26,433 nucleotides of DNA from Tolypocladium sp. Sup5 PDA-1 (lineage: Eukaryota; Ascomycota; Sordariomycetes; Hypocreales; Ophiocordycipitaceae), in the NCBI GenBank assembly GCA_000750105.3, contig JPHH03000124.1, forward strand, positions 1-26,433. The letters are read 5' to 3'. Shown one piece after another: positions 1 to 9,690 of the stretch (positions are counted from its first letter, which is position 1; the number at the start of each line of letters is the position of its first letter). A program made the translations under genes and the position numbers. The notes under the pieces are model-generated. The model was not told the DNA's origin. It did no database searches and saw only the letters and a program-made list of their open reading frames with translations.

Positions 1-319
1 TTTCGTTATATTTACTCTATCGTTTTCCTAATTCCTTAATATCTATATATTAGGTATTCGTAGAATTCCTTAATAGTTTCTTCCTATAATAGTAATAGTA
101 GCTATATTTTATTATTATATATAAGTATATCGGAATATTCTATATTATATCTATTAAGTACTTCTTAGATATATATAACGTATTCTCCTATTTATTCCTT
201 AATTTTCTAGAATATTAAGTTATTATCTTATACCTTAAATATTATATTTAATTATTTCTATTAGTAATTACTTATTTCCTTATTAAGCTCTAGGATTTAT
301 CCTATATTAGGAGCTTCTC

Positions 320-710
320 CTAAGCTATAATTAGGTCTTTTATTAAGAGCGTCCGCTTATCTATTTTTAAATCCCTTACGATAGATAATCTTATAGTCGA
401 ATTCTAAGAAATATTTTACCTATCTAATCTATTATTTACTAAGTTATTAAGTTATAGTAAAATATATAATATTCTTATAGTTAGTATAAACCTTAACCTT
501 ATACTTACTTCCTAGGAGATAGTATCTCTATTCCTTAAAGGCATTAATAATAGCGAGGAATTCTTTATTATAGATAAGGTAATTAAGTTTAGCGCTTAAT
601 AGTTTCTTAGAATAGAACGCTATTAGCCTTAGTTTCTTATTCTTATCTCGCTATCTAATTTATACTCCTAACCCTTAGTTAGAGGCGTCTATTTCGAGTT
701 CTACTTATAA
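320..710 (-). pseudogene. RNase H and linker remnant of the gypsy element
   Basis: Minus-strand reading gives ELEIDAS, then LIAFYSKKLLSAKLNYLIYN, KEFLAIINAFKE, LLGSKYKVKVYTNYKN and FLEFDYKIIYRKG. These match the RNase H domain of gypsy polyproteins (the usual DASDxAIGAVL, AFYSRKL, NYEIYDKELLAI and VYTDHKNL blocks) with RIP-type substitutions, such as Asn for Asp in the YTDHKN motif. The ADALNKRP segment that closes this domain is also visible at about 340-320. Confidence 0.82.
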
Positions 711-959
711 CTCTAGGTTAAAGATAATAAGGACTAGTTCTAAGGTAATTAAATCCTTAATCTTCTAAAATACTTATTTAGCTTTAGATTTCTATATAAA
801 GGTTATTTCCTTCTTTATTAAGTTATAAAGTAGCGTTATATATATACTTATTCCTTTAATAAAGTATTAATAATAGTTAGTAAATCTATTAAAACCCTAA
901 ACTTCCTTAATATTAATAAGCGTTAGCTACTCTTAGACTACGCTAATTTTATCTTATTA

Positions 960-1530
960 TATTTATATTTCTCCTAGGATAATAATATATCTAAGGAAGT
1001 CTATTTCTTATATATAAAACTTACTTTTTTCTAGTTTAACTAGTAACTTTATATTCTAGAGTACTTATAATACCTTATAAATATATTCCTTATATTCTTT
1101 AAGATTCCTTAAGAAGATTAAGATATTATCGAGGTATACTATTATAAATATATCGAGATATTTATATAGGATATTATTAATTATTTATTAAAAGGTTACT
1201 AGTATATTAGTAAGCCTAAAAGGTATTATTAAGTACTCGAATAATCTAAATTTTATCTAGAAAGCTATTATTTATTTATGCCTCTTTTTTATCTTAATAA
1301 GGTTATAGGCTCCTTTAAGGTTAAGTACTATAAATTACTTTATACTAGCTAACCTATCTTTTATCTCCGAGATAAGAGGTAGTAATATATAGTCTTTAAT
1401 AATATTAGCGTTAATATATTAGTAATCGATAATAAGTTAGAGTTTTCTATTTTTCTTTAGGATAAATATACCTAGATATCTTACTTTATATATTAATAGC
1501 TATATATATCCTTTCTTTAGATTTTCGTTA
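960..1530 (-). pseudogene. Reverse transcriptase remnant of the gypsy element
   Basis: The minus strand from about 1520 reads LKKGYI, then GIFILKKN, LIIDY, INANIIKDYILLPLISEI, VLNLKGAYNLIKIKK and FRLFEYLIIPF. These are the fingers and palm motifs of Ty3/gypsy reverse transcriptase in order. The catalytic motif appears at about 1136-1113 as YLDNILIF, where the second Asp of the usual YxDD is now Asn, a G-to-A change typical of RIP. It is followed by LVKLEKSKFY and the EIDFLRYII block that in intact elements is the VDFLGYII segment. In-frame stops occur mostly at expected Arg, Gln or Trp positions. Confidence 0.85.
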
Positions 1531-2049
1531 ACATAGTTACGTAGTATTTTAAGTTACTTTTCGTTAAGGTTATATATCTTATAGAATAAGGGCGTTATTC
1601 CTTCCTTAAGGTAAATCCTATAATCTTATTAATTATATTTTAATATTCCTATTTCGAGTTCTTCCTTAAATAGTTATTTATACCTATAGTATTTTATTAG
1701 AATATTCTTTATTTTATCTTTTAATAGGCTATTATTTATTAATTCGATATTATTATTAATTTATTCGAGGTCTCTCCTAAGAGCAGTAATAACTCTTTAG
1801 ATCTTTTAGTTCTTTCCCTTATTTTATTTATATTATATACTAGGTTATAGAGCTATATTAATTACTATTTAGGTCTTTATTACCTATAGTAACTTATTTA
1901 AGAGGGGTAGTTTATATACCCTTACTTTAATAATTAAGTTATTATAAAATTTTATTTCTTTTTTAGTCTTCTAATCCTAAGGGGCTATATTCTCGTTCTA
2001 ATATAATTAGCCTATCCTTTAGTTAATTATTAAGTTACTCGCCTATAGC

Positions 2050-2310
2050 TATAGGTATCCTAGCACTAGGTTATGCTATAATATATCTATAATATCGAAG
2101 TTAATTTATTCTTATTATCTTTAAATTAAGATATTAAGGTAATTAATCTCTATATTAATAATTCTATTATTATACTTAAAGGATTCTCCTTTAATATTTT
2201 AGAGTATATATAGCTCTTCCTTTTATATCTATAAGAGTTAGTAATAATTTATAACTCTTAGTAAAATATAATTACCTATTACGCTATTATTTAATAATAC
2301 TTATATACGA
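2050..2310 (-). pseudogene. Aspartic protease remnant of the gypsy element
   Basis: Around 2300-2270 the minus strand reads LLNNSVIGNYI, which matches the LLDSGA-x-GNFI active-site block of gypsy proteases after C-to-T and G-to-A changes; the catalytic Asp codon now reads Asn. About 200 bp further on, the reading frame gives FDIID followed by HNLVLGY, the typical segment linking protease to reverse transcriptase. Stops interrupt the frame, so no protein is made. Confidence 0.75.
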
Positions 2311-3050
2311 TATCTTATAATCTAGATATCTAATATTATTTTATTACTATAACTTATCTCTATTATATATAAGGTCCTTAGATCTCTTTATTATATACTA
2401 GTCTATAGCCCTTTTATAAATAGTATACCTTATTTTTTAAATCCTAGTCTAATTTTTCTTTATTAATAAGCTTCTTTAATTTATTATACTAATACTTATA
2501 TCCTAGCTTTCCTTTTATATTCTAGAAGTTAAAGTTATTTTAATATATTTCTTTAAGTATATACTAGATCTCCTTAAAGTCCTCTTTATACTTCCTATAA
2601 TTAGCGTTTTTATAATTAATTATATATTTCTAATAGTATTTAAGTTATAATACCGATTTCTTATATTATATATTAAGAAGTCTCTTATTCTTCTAATATT
2701 TTAGCGCTATTTAAATAAGTCTAATATATCCTTCTTATTATTATTTATTAATTATTTATTAATATATTTTATAGGGTTTTAGTATTCCCTATATATTAAT
2801 ATACTATTCTTATGCTTTTTCTCTTATATACTCTAGGTATCTTAGTAAGGGGTAATCCTTATAACTTTCTCTATTATATATTAATACGTTAATAAGTTAT
2901 CGAGTAATAAAGTATCCTTACTATATATATTAATATTACTCCTATACTTTCCTAAATATATATATATTATCTCAGTGTCGCGGCCTGCCCCTCCGGGTTT
3001 GGCGGCACCCGCCCAACCCCTGTCAAGCGCCTCGCCGCTTTTGCCCGCCG

Positions 3051-3058
3051 TATAAATT
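3051..3058 (+). promoter_or_regulatory. TATA box with pyrimidine-rich leader
   Basis: TATAAATT follows a GC-rich stretch and is followed by about 70 bp of CT-rich sequence (CCCCTCCTCCCC and CTCTCTCTCCCTC), a common arrangement in fungal core promoters. It lies about 240 bp upstream of the first ATGs of the damaged coding region near 3294. It probably belonged to that gene. Confidence 0.5.
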
Positions 3059-3307
3059 GCCCCTCCTCCCCACCACTCTCTCTCCCTCAACTTTTCCTCA
3101 TTCACACCCCCCTTCGCCCTCTCTTGTGTGTTTGTTCCCTCTTGCGTTTCCCTGCGCGCCATTTCCTCGCTGATCGTGTACGACAGGACCGACCGGCATC
3201 GCCGTCCTCGCCCCCGTTAGTCCCATCCTGCGCCTCTCACTCGACTGCTCCCGAGTTCCCGCCCGCACCTCCTCACGGCCGCCTTTCGATGCAGAATGGA
3301 CCGATGA

Positions 3308-3616
3308 GCGGCGCTCGCTGTCTTTCCAGGCTGTTTTAGGCAGCTTTGGGAACAGCACCGGGAGCTCTTGCATCTGTCCGCGCTTGAATTGCCCTCATAC
3401 ACAGCGAAACCAATACCATCTCGCGAGCGGCTCGCCACCTACCAACACGAGGCGGTACGTGACCGATGCACGCACCTTGGGAGGCCTCTAACGGTCTCCA
3501 TCTCGATCCATGGCATCATGCCATTACGCGTCGAGCTGAAACCGGCTGTGGAACAGGAGCAGGTGCATGTGATTCATGCCGTGCACTCGGATAGGCTGAG
3601 CGTGCGCGCTTGCTGA
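3308..3616 (+). pseudogene. Coding relic, family not recognised
   Basis: One plus-strand frame is open from just after a TGA at 3305 to the TGA ending at 3616 and has protein-like composition, including LLHLSALELPSYTAKPIPS, RERLATYQHEAVRDRC and LRVELKPAVEQEQ. There is no ATG at its head. A different frame starts at ATG 3294 and stops after 15 codons, so either a frameshift separates them or an intron was missed. A GTACGT donor-like site lies inside (3454). About 85 bp downstream a third frame gives MPRWLIDLRR, which may be a continuation. With the TATA box at 3051 this looks like a decayed gene. I do not recognise the family. Confidence 0.35.
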
Positions 3617-4111
3617 CGACTGCAAGGCATTTTCGATCCGTCAATCTGCCTTGCTGAGGATCCATTCCTTTCGGCCCAATCAAGACGTCGCCGCGCAATG
3701 AACATGCCACGGTGGCTGATTGATTTGCGTCGGACGTTACATCACGACGCAACACGACATGGCTCCCGATCACCGAATCCAGCGAGATCGTTGGTCTGCC
3801 TCCTCCGTTCCCCTGCGCGACTCCAACACAATCAGCAGACGCGTCAGTTTCGATGACAATTGTGCCCGAAATGGCCTGGCTCCTCGTTACAGCTGGCGCA
3901 GATGAAGGCCTGGACGGCCTCGAGCTCGAGTCTCTCGGAAGTTGCCCGAAGCTGAAAGACGAGACAGAAATAGCCTGGCATGAGTCTCTGTGCCGGACTG
4001 TGTTGATCTTGGACCCCGGGACTCTGCCGAAATCACCCCGTGCGCCCGACTTATGCCAACATCTTATCTTTTGGCGGTGGGTTGGCGGAGGACAGTGAAC
4101 GGCTACTTGGG
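3617..4111 (+). other. Unassigned region upstream of the Myb-like gene
   Basis: Short open frames occur here (for example 3853-4098) but none shows a recognisable motif. Part may be the decayed 3' portion of the relic ending at 3616, and the rest is the upstream region of the gene starting at 4321. I see no RNA gene or repeat. Confidence 0.4.
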
Positions 4112-4119
4112 TATAAAAG
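4112..4119 (+). promoter_or_regulatory. TATA box of the Myb-like gene
   Basis: TATAAAAG, within GGGTATAAAAGGGC, lies about 209 bp upstream of the proposed ATG at 4321. This spacing leaves a leader of roughly 170 bp. No other strong TATA element lies between it and the start. Confidence 0.55.
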
Positions 4120-4320
4120 GGCTATACCGTCCGGCTGCCGACGATTGGTTTTGGTCTTGGTTCTGTGCTCAGCATTATCAGCGAATGTCATTTCCAGGCA
4201 AATACATGACCCTTCATCTTTTGCAGACTTGTTCTTCGGCTTTGCAGCGAAGCACTCGTTTCGTCTGTTGGAACACTGGAACTTACTTTGTCATCACTTT
4301 GCGCCGTGCCGCGCCACCCG

Positions 4321-5862
4321 ATGATGGCGCCTGTCAACCTTGACTATCAGGTCATTTGGACCCCTCCATCTGCGGCGTCGAGGGTTCATGCCCGCCCAGT
4401 AAAGCGACATCTGCCCTCATGTCCTTCGCCACAACGACATTTCTCTGAGTCTCCTAAAAGAAGCCCGGTCGACGAGGCCGGTGCAGTGCGACCCAACTCT
4501 CCCGCCGTCCCTGGGATGTCTTTCGACGAGCCGATTTGTATCTCCTCCGATCCCGACTTGGAACTGGACGACATTGGTGGCCAAGATGGTGCTGCCGACG
4601 GCGGCCCAGATGCTTCGCAATCAGACGACACACTTCTGTCTCTCAAGACGCTTGTTGAATCTGTTATGAGAGAACAGCCAAGTCACAAGAGTGCTGTTGG
4701 TGAGTCACCGTGGTAAACTGCACTGGATAAGATCAGAGGTACTGATAAGATGCCAGCAAGACCCGACGTGCTATGTAATGATAGTGGGAGGCGTAAGGGA
4801 GGCGAAGACACCTGTCGGCTAGCATCGTCAACAGGGCGGGCTTGTCAGGAAGAGAGCATGGCTGGCACAGAGCCTTCGATTTCTTCCCCGGCGAGCCTTT
4901 CGCATTTGTCACCTGCACCATCACTGACGACCCCGCCCACGTCTTGCACCTTACACGACAATGATGTATCACTGGGCTTCGACAGCACTTCATGTCCAAT
5001 CGATCCTGCTCTCACGGGCTGTCCTCTAGGGCAGGCTGACAATATCACCGAAGCGCCGGGCGCATACTCCCCAAAGCAGCATCCTTGTGCTTTGGAGGGT
5101 CTCGGCACTGAGCTGAGCGGCTGTGGGCCTGGTGGCACGACCGATGAATCATCAATGTGCACGATTTGGGCTGGGCGGAGAGCTGGAGAAGAATGTCGCC
5201 CAAGTGACACGGAGGATGGCGGGAAAGATCCCTCGGAAGATGACGAGTGGCCTGGCCAAGAGTCTCCATGGGCCGATGAGGAAGCGCCTGACCATGTAAA
5301 CGGCATTGGGGTACGCGGTGATGAAGGATGCTGCCGTTTGTTGTCTGATGATCAAAAGCAGCAGCATGACGATTGCCGGACCGGGGAGAATGCCGACGCC
5401 GAACAGCCACCACGCAAACGCCGCAAAGTCGGGCGGCCAACGGGGAGCATGCCCAGCCCGCCGGTATCTACCTCTTCAGGCGTTGAAACAGACGACGCTC
5501 CCGCAATTGCAGAATTCGAGGAGTGGGCCTTACAGAATGTCCTCCTCAAGCGCATCATGGTGGACGGCGTGGCGACTTTTCAGTTGCAGTTTGACTGGAA
5601 CTTATGCACTGCACACGGTCGACCCAGCCCTGCAAACCCCAAGAGAATCAGACCGGTTGCGGACCGTCCTGCACCGAAGAAGCAGGAGGTCGGCGCGAAA
5701 GCCAGATTCACGCCAGATGAAGATACCTTGCTTATCAGGTTGAAGGGGGAGCTTCAGCTTCCGTGGGCAGAGATCCATCGACGGCACAATGAACAATTTC
5801 CTGGGCGGTCAAAAGAGTCCCTTCAGGTGCGATACTGTACGAAACTGAAGAACCGCAAATAA
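4321..5862 (+). CDS. Nuclear protein with C-terminal Myb/SANT-like domain
   Basis: Two exons, 4321-4699 and 4757-5862, give 494 residues. The 57-bp intron has donor GTGAGT, branch CTGAT (4742-4746) and acceptor CAG at 4756; only this acceptor joins the two frames. An in-frame ATG at 4288 would add 11 residues, but the ATGATG pair at 4321 is preferred because it follows the leader. Residues 1-340 are Ser-, Pro- and acid-rich and look disordered. A nuclear localisation signal (PRKRRKVGRP) lies at about 345-354, then a conserved-looking segment (EEWALQ to FQLQFDW, about 381-407). The last 53 residues (442-494) form the Myb-like module: FTPDEDTLLIRLKGE, PWAEIHRRH, FPGRS and the closing LQVRYCTKLK, as in fungal Myb-like proteins. 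It is likely a DNA-binding regulator; its target is unknown. A broken duplicate of its exon 1 end lies at 5932-6034. Confidence 0.8.
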
Positions 5863-5931
5863 TCACAGTATGCTTATGCTATGGGTGAAGGACGAAGTAA
5901 TCATGGAGAGTGATCGCATCGGCACATGGAA

Positions 5932-6034
5932 CGGCCAGCCTCGCAATCAGACGATACATTTCTGTCGCCTAAGACGCTTGCTGATTCTGTCATACGATGG
6001 CAGCCAAGTCACAAGAGTAGTGTTGGGGAGTCAC
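5932..6034 (+). pseudogene. Duplicated fragment of the Myb-like gene (end of exon 1 and intron donor)
   Basis: This stretch aligns with about 4600-4707 of the upstream gene. Shared blocks include TCGCAATCAGACGA, AAGACGCTTG and CAGCCAAGTCACAAGAGT. It runs through the exon-intron boundary, but the donor GTGAGT of the parent is GGGAGT here, so it could not be spliced at that site. The encoded segment ASQSDDTFLS resembles the parent ASQSDDTLLS. It lies only 70 bp after the stop of the parent, so a local tandem duplication followed by decay is the simplest origin. No start or complete frame remains. Confidence 0.85.
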
Positions 6035-6134
6035 ATTCAATATTGATCATTATGAATTTCTCACGTCTCACGAAGCGCTGGAGCTGATGCGACTGTTGGA
6101 GAAGTTTGAAGGCAGTGAAGCTTTTCTCGATTAA
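6018..6134 (+). pseudogene. Possible 3' coding remnant after the duplicated fragment
   Basis: After a TAG at 6018-6020 one frame is open to a TAA at 6132-6134 and reads, near its end, HYEFLTSHEALELMRLLEKF. It looks helical and protein-like and does not match the second exon of the Myb-like gene, so it may be the remnant of another gene joined to the fragment. It is too short to assign, and it could be chance. Confidence 0.25.
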
Positions 6135-6392
6135 CGCGTGGACTAGGCTGGATGTGAGATGCCCTACTCACGCAGCGCTAAAAAGTGCGGGGGGTGCGTG
6201 AGATGCCCTCGGCGGCTAGTCGTGGTTGGACACGAGTGTTCAGATACAGGAGCGGGGCTCCGCTATTCACATGCATGACCAATCAGCAGTTGGCTGTGGC
6301 GTTGCCTCGTGTCCTCCTTTGTCGCGCCACCTGTCGACGGCCTTGTCTTGGCCTGGTTCTGGTCAACATAAAAACGTCACTCCAGCACCTCC

Positions 6393-8071
6393 ATGTCGAC
6401 CATGGCAAGCATTCAAGGATGGTTCCGACAAAAGGTTCACATAACCGACCAACCACTCCTAGCCTGCGCAAGCGTCGCATCCCTTCGTGTCCGAGTCAAA
6501 CGCCAGAAGACGACCCAGACCATCGTTCATCGAAAAAGCAGAAACTCAGCCATCCGGCATTCCCACCTGCAAGGTTCTGGGACCACCTGTCAGAGATCCC
6601 TCTCACGCGGAACGCGCTACGAGAGTTGAACGAGAGGAATGACAAATTCTCTCGCGGCTCGGGACAACGACGAAGCCCTCGGGGACGTACGCGACTGAGT
6701 ACATCCACCCAAAAGAAAACAAGCAACCTTCTTGCCGATCAGTTCCTTTGTCGGTGTTTTCCAAACTGCTTGGATCAGATCAAGTGTTTTGCAAGTCGGG
6801 GCGGCCCGGATCTGAGAGACGTAAGAGGAGTATGTGGATATTTGCCTCTCTTCGTTCCGTGTTGACAGCCAGTAGTATCGGACATCGGCAGAGGCCCAAG
6901 ACGGGATGAGCTCCAGCCAGTCGAGTCTCCGTCGCCGAAAGAGATCACCGACGAAGAGGAGCTCGCAGTCGCCGTCGAAGAGCAACGCTACCCCCAACAC
7001 AACCAGCACGAGGAGCACGGGACCATATGATCGTGCTTTCCAGCAACACCTGATCGACCACAACATCTTGCCCCATGGCTATGAATACCCGGACAACCGA
7101 TTGCCGCCAGAACCTGTGAACATGGACGAGATCCGTCAAGTGCTAGCCCAACCTAGAGCATCCCTATCGCCGTCCAAGTTCTCGAACGACGCCTTTCGCA
7201 AGTTCGAACGAGCCGATGCGCAGGCGTCCAAGGAGAGAGAAGTTACCACAACCGTTATCCCAGTTATCGAAGGAGACTTTGGCGATAGGAAGTGTGTTGC
7301 CGGCGAAATTCCGTTCACGAATCTGGAGCAGTTGACCGACGGTACGCTCGTACCAGGTAATCCCGATCTGTATTACGGCGTGCGTCCCGAACAGCTCGAC
7401 ATGACATTCGCAGAGAGCTGAACAACCAGATTGTTCCCTCTACCCAACACGACCTTCCTATTGCTCCAAACTATCTTTTCCAGGCCAAGGGGCCTGACGG
7501 AAGTCTGTCGGTCGCAACTCGACAAGCGTGCTATGACGGTGCGTTGGGAGCGAGAGGTATCCATAGCCTGCAGTCATACAAGCAGTCGGAGCCACAATAC
7601 GATAACAAGGCCTATACACTCACGTCGATATACCACGGTGGCACTCTGAAGATGTACACCAGTCATCCGATACCACCATCAGTTCCTGGAGAACAACCCG
7701 GCTTCGTCATGACGCAGATCAAAACGTGGGGTCTGACTGGTGATCTCGATGCCTTTCGACAGGGAGCTGCTGCTTTCCGGAACGGGAGAGACTGGGCCAA
7801 GCGACAAAGAGACAATGCGATCATGCACGCGAATGAGAGAGCCGTTCAAGATAAAGACGTTACATCTCCCCCAGGGAATGATGGCTTGGGATTAAGCTTC
7901 CCAAGCGAGGCGTCGGCTGATGAAACAATTGTCACCAGCCAAGAGACGATTATAAACCTCGACTCCAACATGCCACCCTCATATGAGTCCGACACGTCCG
8001 CAGATGAACTATCACGAGAATTTCACCCTCCCAAACGCACCAAGTCACATTCTCCGCAGAAAAGGTCATAG
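6393..8071 (+). pseudogene. Frameshifted member of a widespread fungal family, possible PD-(D/E)XK nuclease fold
   Basis: Conserved blocks occur in order but in three frame segments. ATG 6393 begins MSTMASIQGWFRQ. The frame changes near 6440 to one carrying FWDHLSEIPLTRNALREL and GGPDLRDVRG. It changes again between 6820 and 6905 to one with MSSSQSSL, GPYDRAFQQHLIDHNI, YEYPDNRLPPEP and GNPDLYYGVRPEQLD. A final one-base loss near 7405 leads to RRELNNQIVPSTQHDLPIAPN, FQAKGPDGS, RQACYDGALGARGIHSLQ and SIYHGGTLKMYTSHP, ending at 8071. I know this block order from multicopy hypothetical proteins of filamentous fungi. PD in NPDLYYG and xAK in FQAKG fit a PD-(D/E)XK motif, but the acidic residue is Gln here. 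The middle frame change could be an intron (GTAAGA at 6821, acceptor AG at 6893); the other two cannot be explained with canonical sites. Probably a pseudogene. Confidence 0.72.
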
Positions 8072-8439
8072 GGTGACAAGATGTCTGAACTCCCGGGGCG
8101 AAGAGGCAAACGCAAAGCACGTTGTCGCGCAGCTCCCAACAACCAAGTTGCATGGCTGCCTAACCGCCGAACACCTGACAAGCAATCGAGACAGCCTCTC
8201 ACTCTCTGCAATGATGTGCAGGCTTTGGTGATGTACTTAGTTGCATGAACTGTATTAATGGATCATTTAATCAGTTGGCGGGCCGGGCCGAGCACAATAG
8301 AGACGCATGCGTAATAAATACTAAGAGTACTCAACAGAGAGTATCGCCCCTGCCCGCCGTGGGCAACAGTGGGGCTGAGCTACCCGGCAGCCGGGCTGCC
8401 AAGGAATTTCTCCGTTGCTCATCGGCCCGTCAACGCAAC
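8072..8439 (+). other. Unassigned spacer
   Basis: This follows the stop of the frameshifted gene. It contains short GC-rich self-complementary stretches, such as CCCGGCAGCCGGG near 8382, but no coding frame with a recognisable motif and no RNA gene. Confidence 0.4.
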
Positions 8440-8468
8440 CAACTCAATATCCCGACGATATTGAGTTG
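8440..8468. repeat. Perfect 12-bp inverted repeat (hairpin) with 5-base loop
   Basis: CAACTCAATATC at 8440-8451 and GATATTGAGTTG at 8457-8468 are exact reverse complements separated by CCGAC. Immediately downstream (8491-8515) the half-site is echoed in a run of TTGAGTTGGG and TTGAGTTAGG units. It may be a footprint or terminus of a small transposable element or a protein-binding palindrome. It is not followed by a T tract. Confidence 0.8.
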
Positions 8469-8660
8469 ATTGATTAGTAAGAATGATGTCCATTGAGTTG
8501 GGTTGAGTTAGGTTGACAATCCTATCGTTGACGCCCTCTTGCTGTCCAACACTGCCTCCAGCTGCTTTCGCTGGCTGCCTCTGGACCATGGAATCTGGAG
8601 AAGAGGTATTAATCAAACTGCTGCAAGAGCCGCAACACGTCAAATAGTTCCATCTTTGCC

Positions 8661-8850
8661 TGGCTCGCGATTTGTTCTCTCGGTCCTGGCTCCCAGGTCT
8701 TCTGCCCAGTACAATAACTAGAGGTCGCGGACGACCAAGTCGGCAGCACTGATGACCTAGAACTGACCATCACAACTCTGCTCGCTTGCAAAGTCGCATT
8801 CCACGAGCAGCCGGGCTCACGGCAACAATTCGTCCGTCCATGGCCAGCAC
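8661..8850 (+). repeat. Diverged direct repeat, copy A
   Basis: It aligns in the same orientation with 9691-9958. Shared blocks in order are a CTCGCGATTxGTTCTC segment, GGTCGCGGAxGxCCAA, AGTCGGCAGxxCTGATG, GAGCAGCxGGGCTCA and GGCAACAxTTCGTCCGT. This copy lacks about 75 bp present in copy B. It carries no recognisable coding sequence. Confidence 0.7.
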
Positions 8851-9690
8851 CTTCTGCTGCATATCTGCTCGTCTGTGCAACGCCGTGGACGAGCACGTCG
8901 TTGAAAGGAGGGGCACAAGGGTGGTAGCGCCCACCGAACTAAAGTGCTCGTCTACGATGGTCGAGTTGGGAGTTGCCGTGCCAGCGGATCAAGGACCGAC
9001 GGCAACCAGAACCGCAGAGCAAGGACGAAAAACATCGTCGCCCGCCGCCACGCTAAACGACTATTGGATAATTGCCTCTTTGCTACCAGTACAGCCCAGT
9101 CGACACAGCTGTCCGAAGCCATGATTTAGTCAATATGTCGCATTCCTCCTGTCTACCACCCCATGAAAGTTGATAAGGAAAAGCTCACTCGACGTTTGTA
9201 GGGTGCAGACTAGATTACGGTACCATTGCAGAACCTCAAAGTCGCTGTGTCTCGATTCTCCTGCTGTTCAATAACGGCGTCTATCCATCTCTATCCCTGA
9301 CGCCCGAATTGACCTCACCGGTCGCGAGCAGCTGCTCCATGATGGTCGCGGAGCCGCCGTTTGCCACGCACCACGGTCTTTCCGTCTCTCTTAGCGTCCG
9401 GTTCGACCTTGGCAGTTGCACGACTACGGCTGCGGACTGGTCTGCTGCCGCCTCGGGCACGGACAACCCCAACTCAGAAACACAACAACGTAGCAGCAAC
9501 CCACGCGTCGAGGCTTGACATACACACAAGGCCATTGACGCCCAGCTCTATACCTCGCACCTCCTCGCACCTGCAACTTGTACCGATCTCGACCCGTCGT
9601 GCAAGGACTCCTTGCATTCGTCCACGCCCTCTTCGCGCTCGCACTCAAACCGTCAATGAGGCTACAACAGCAAGACGACGGCGTTGCCAG
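8851..9690 (+). other. Unassigned DNA between the two direct repeats
   Basis: Several open frames of 60-127 codons exist on both strands, for example 9424-9807 minus and 9361-9741 plus. They overlap one another, are rich in Arg, Ser and Thr, and show no family motif or paired splice sites. I see no gene that can be supported here. Confidence 0.45.

Larger units (their letters stand above)
1..2974 (-). mobile_element. RIP-degraded Ty3/gypsy LTR retrotransposon, incomplete
   Basis: The whole block is extremely AT-rich and has almost no CpA or TpG (I count seven by eye), as expected when RIP has converted nearly every CpA to TpA on both strands. Read on the minus strand it keeps the order of a gypsy polyprotein: a lysine-rich gag-like stretch (about 2900-2350), an aspartic protease site (about 2270-2300), the protease-to-RT linker with a VLGY motif (about 2060-2090), reverse transcriptase (about 1520-1000), RNase H (about 700-320) and the beginning of the integrase zinc finger at the left edge (GIRKTIE, about 20-40). 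Stops are scattered throughout, many at positions where Gln, Trp or Arg codons are expected. The integrase core and left LTR lie outside the window. The outermost 190 bp at the right could be an LTR remnant, since it begins TGAG on the minus strand, but I see no primer-binding site. The element is inactive. Confidence 0.93.

Noticed and set aside
1..2974. AT-rich block as a centromere or mitochondrial insertion
   Set aside because: The minus strand keeps ordered protease, reverse transcriptase and RNase H motifs, and the dinucleotide bias is that of RIP. No mitochondrial gene motif is present.
8371..8412. CAGTGGGGCTGAGCTACCCGG as the terminal inverted repeat of a hAT-like transposon
   Set aside because: The start resembles some hAT ends, but I found no matching inverted end, no target-site duplication and no transposase in reach.
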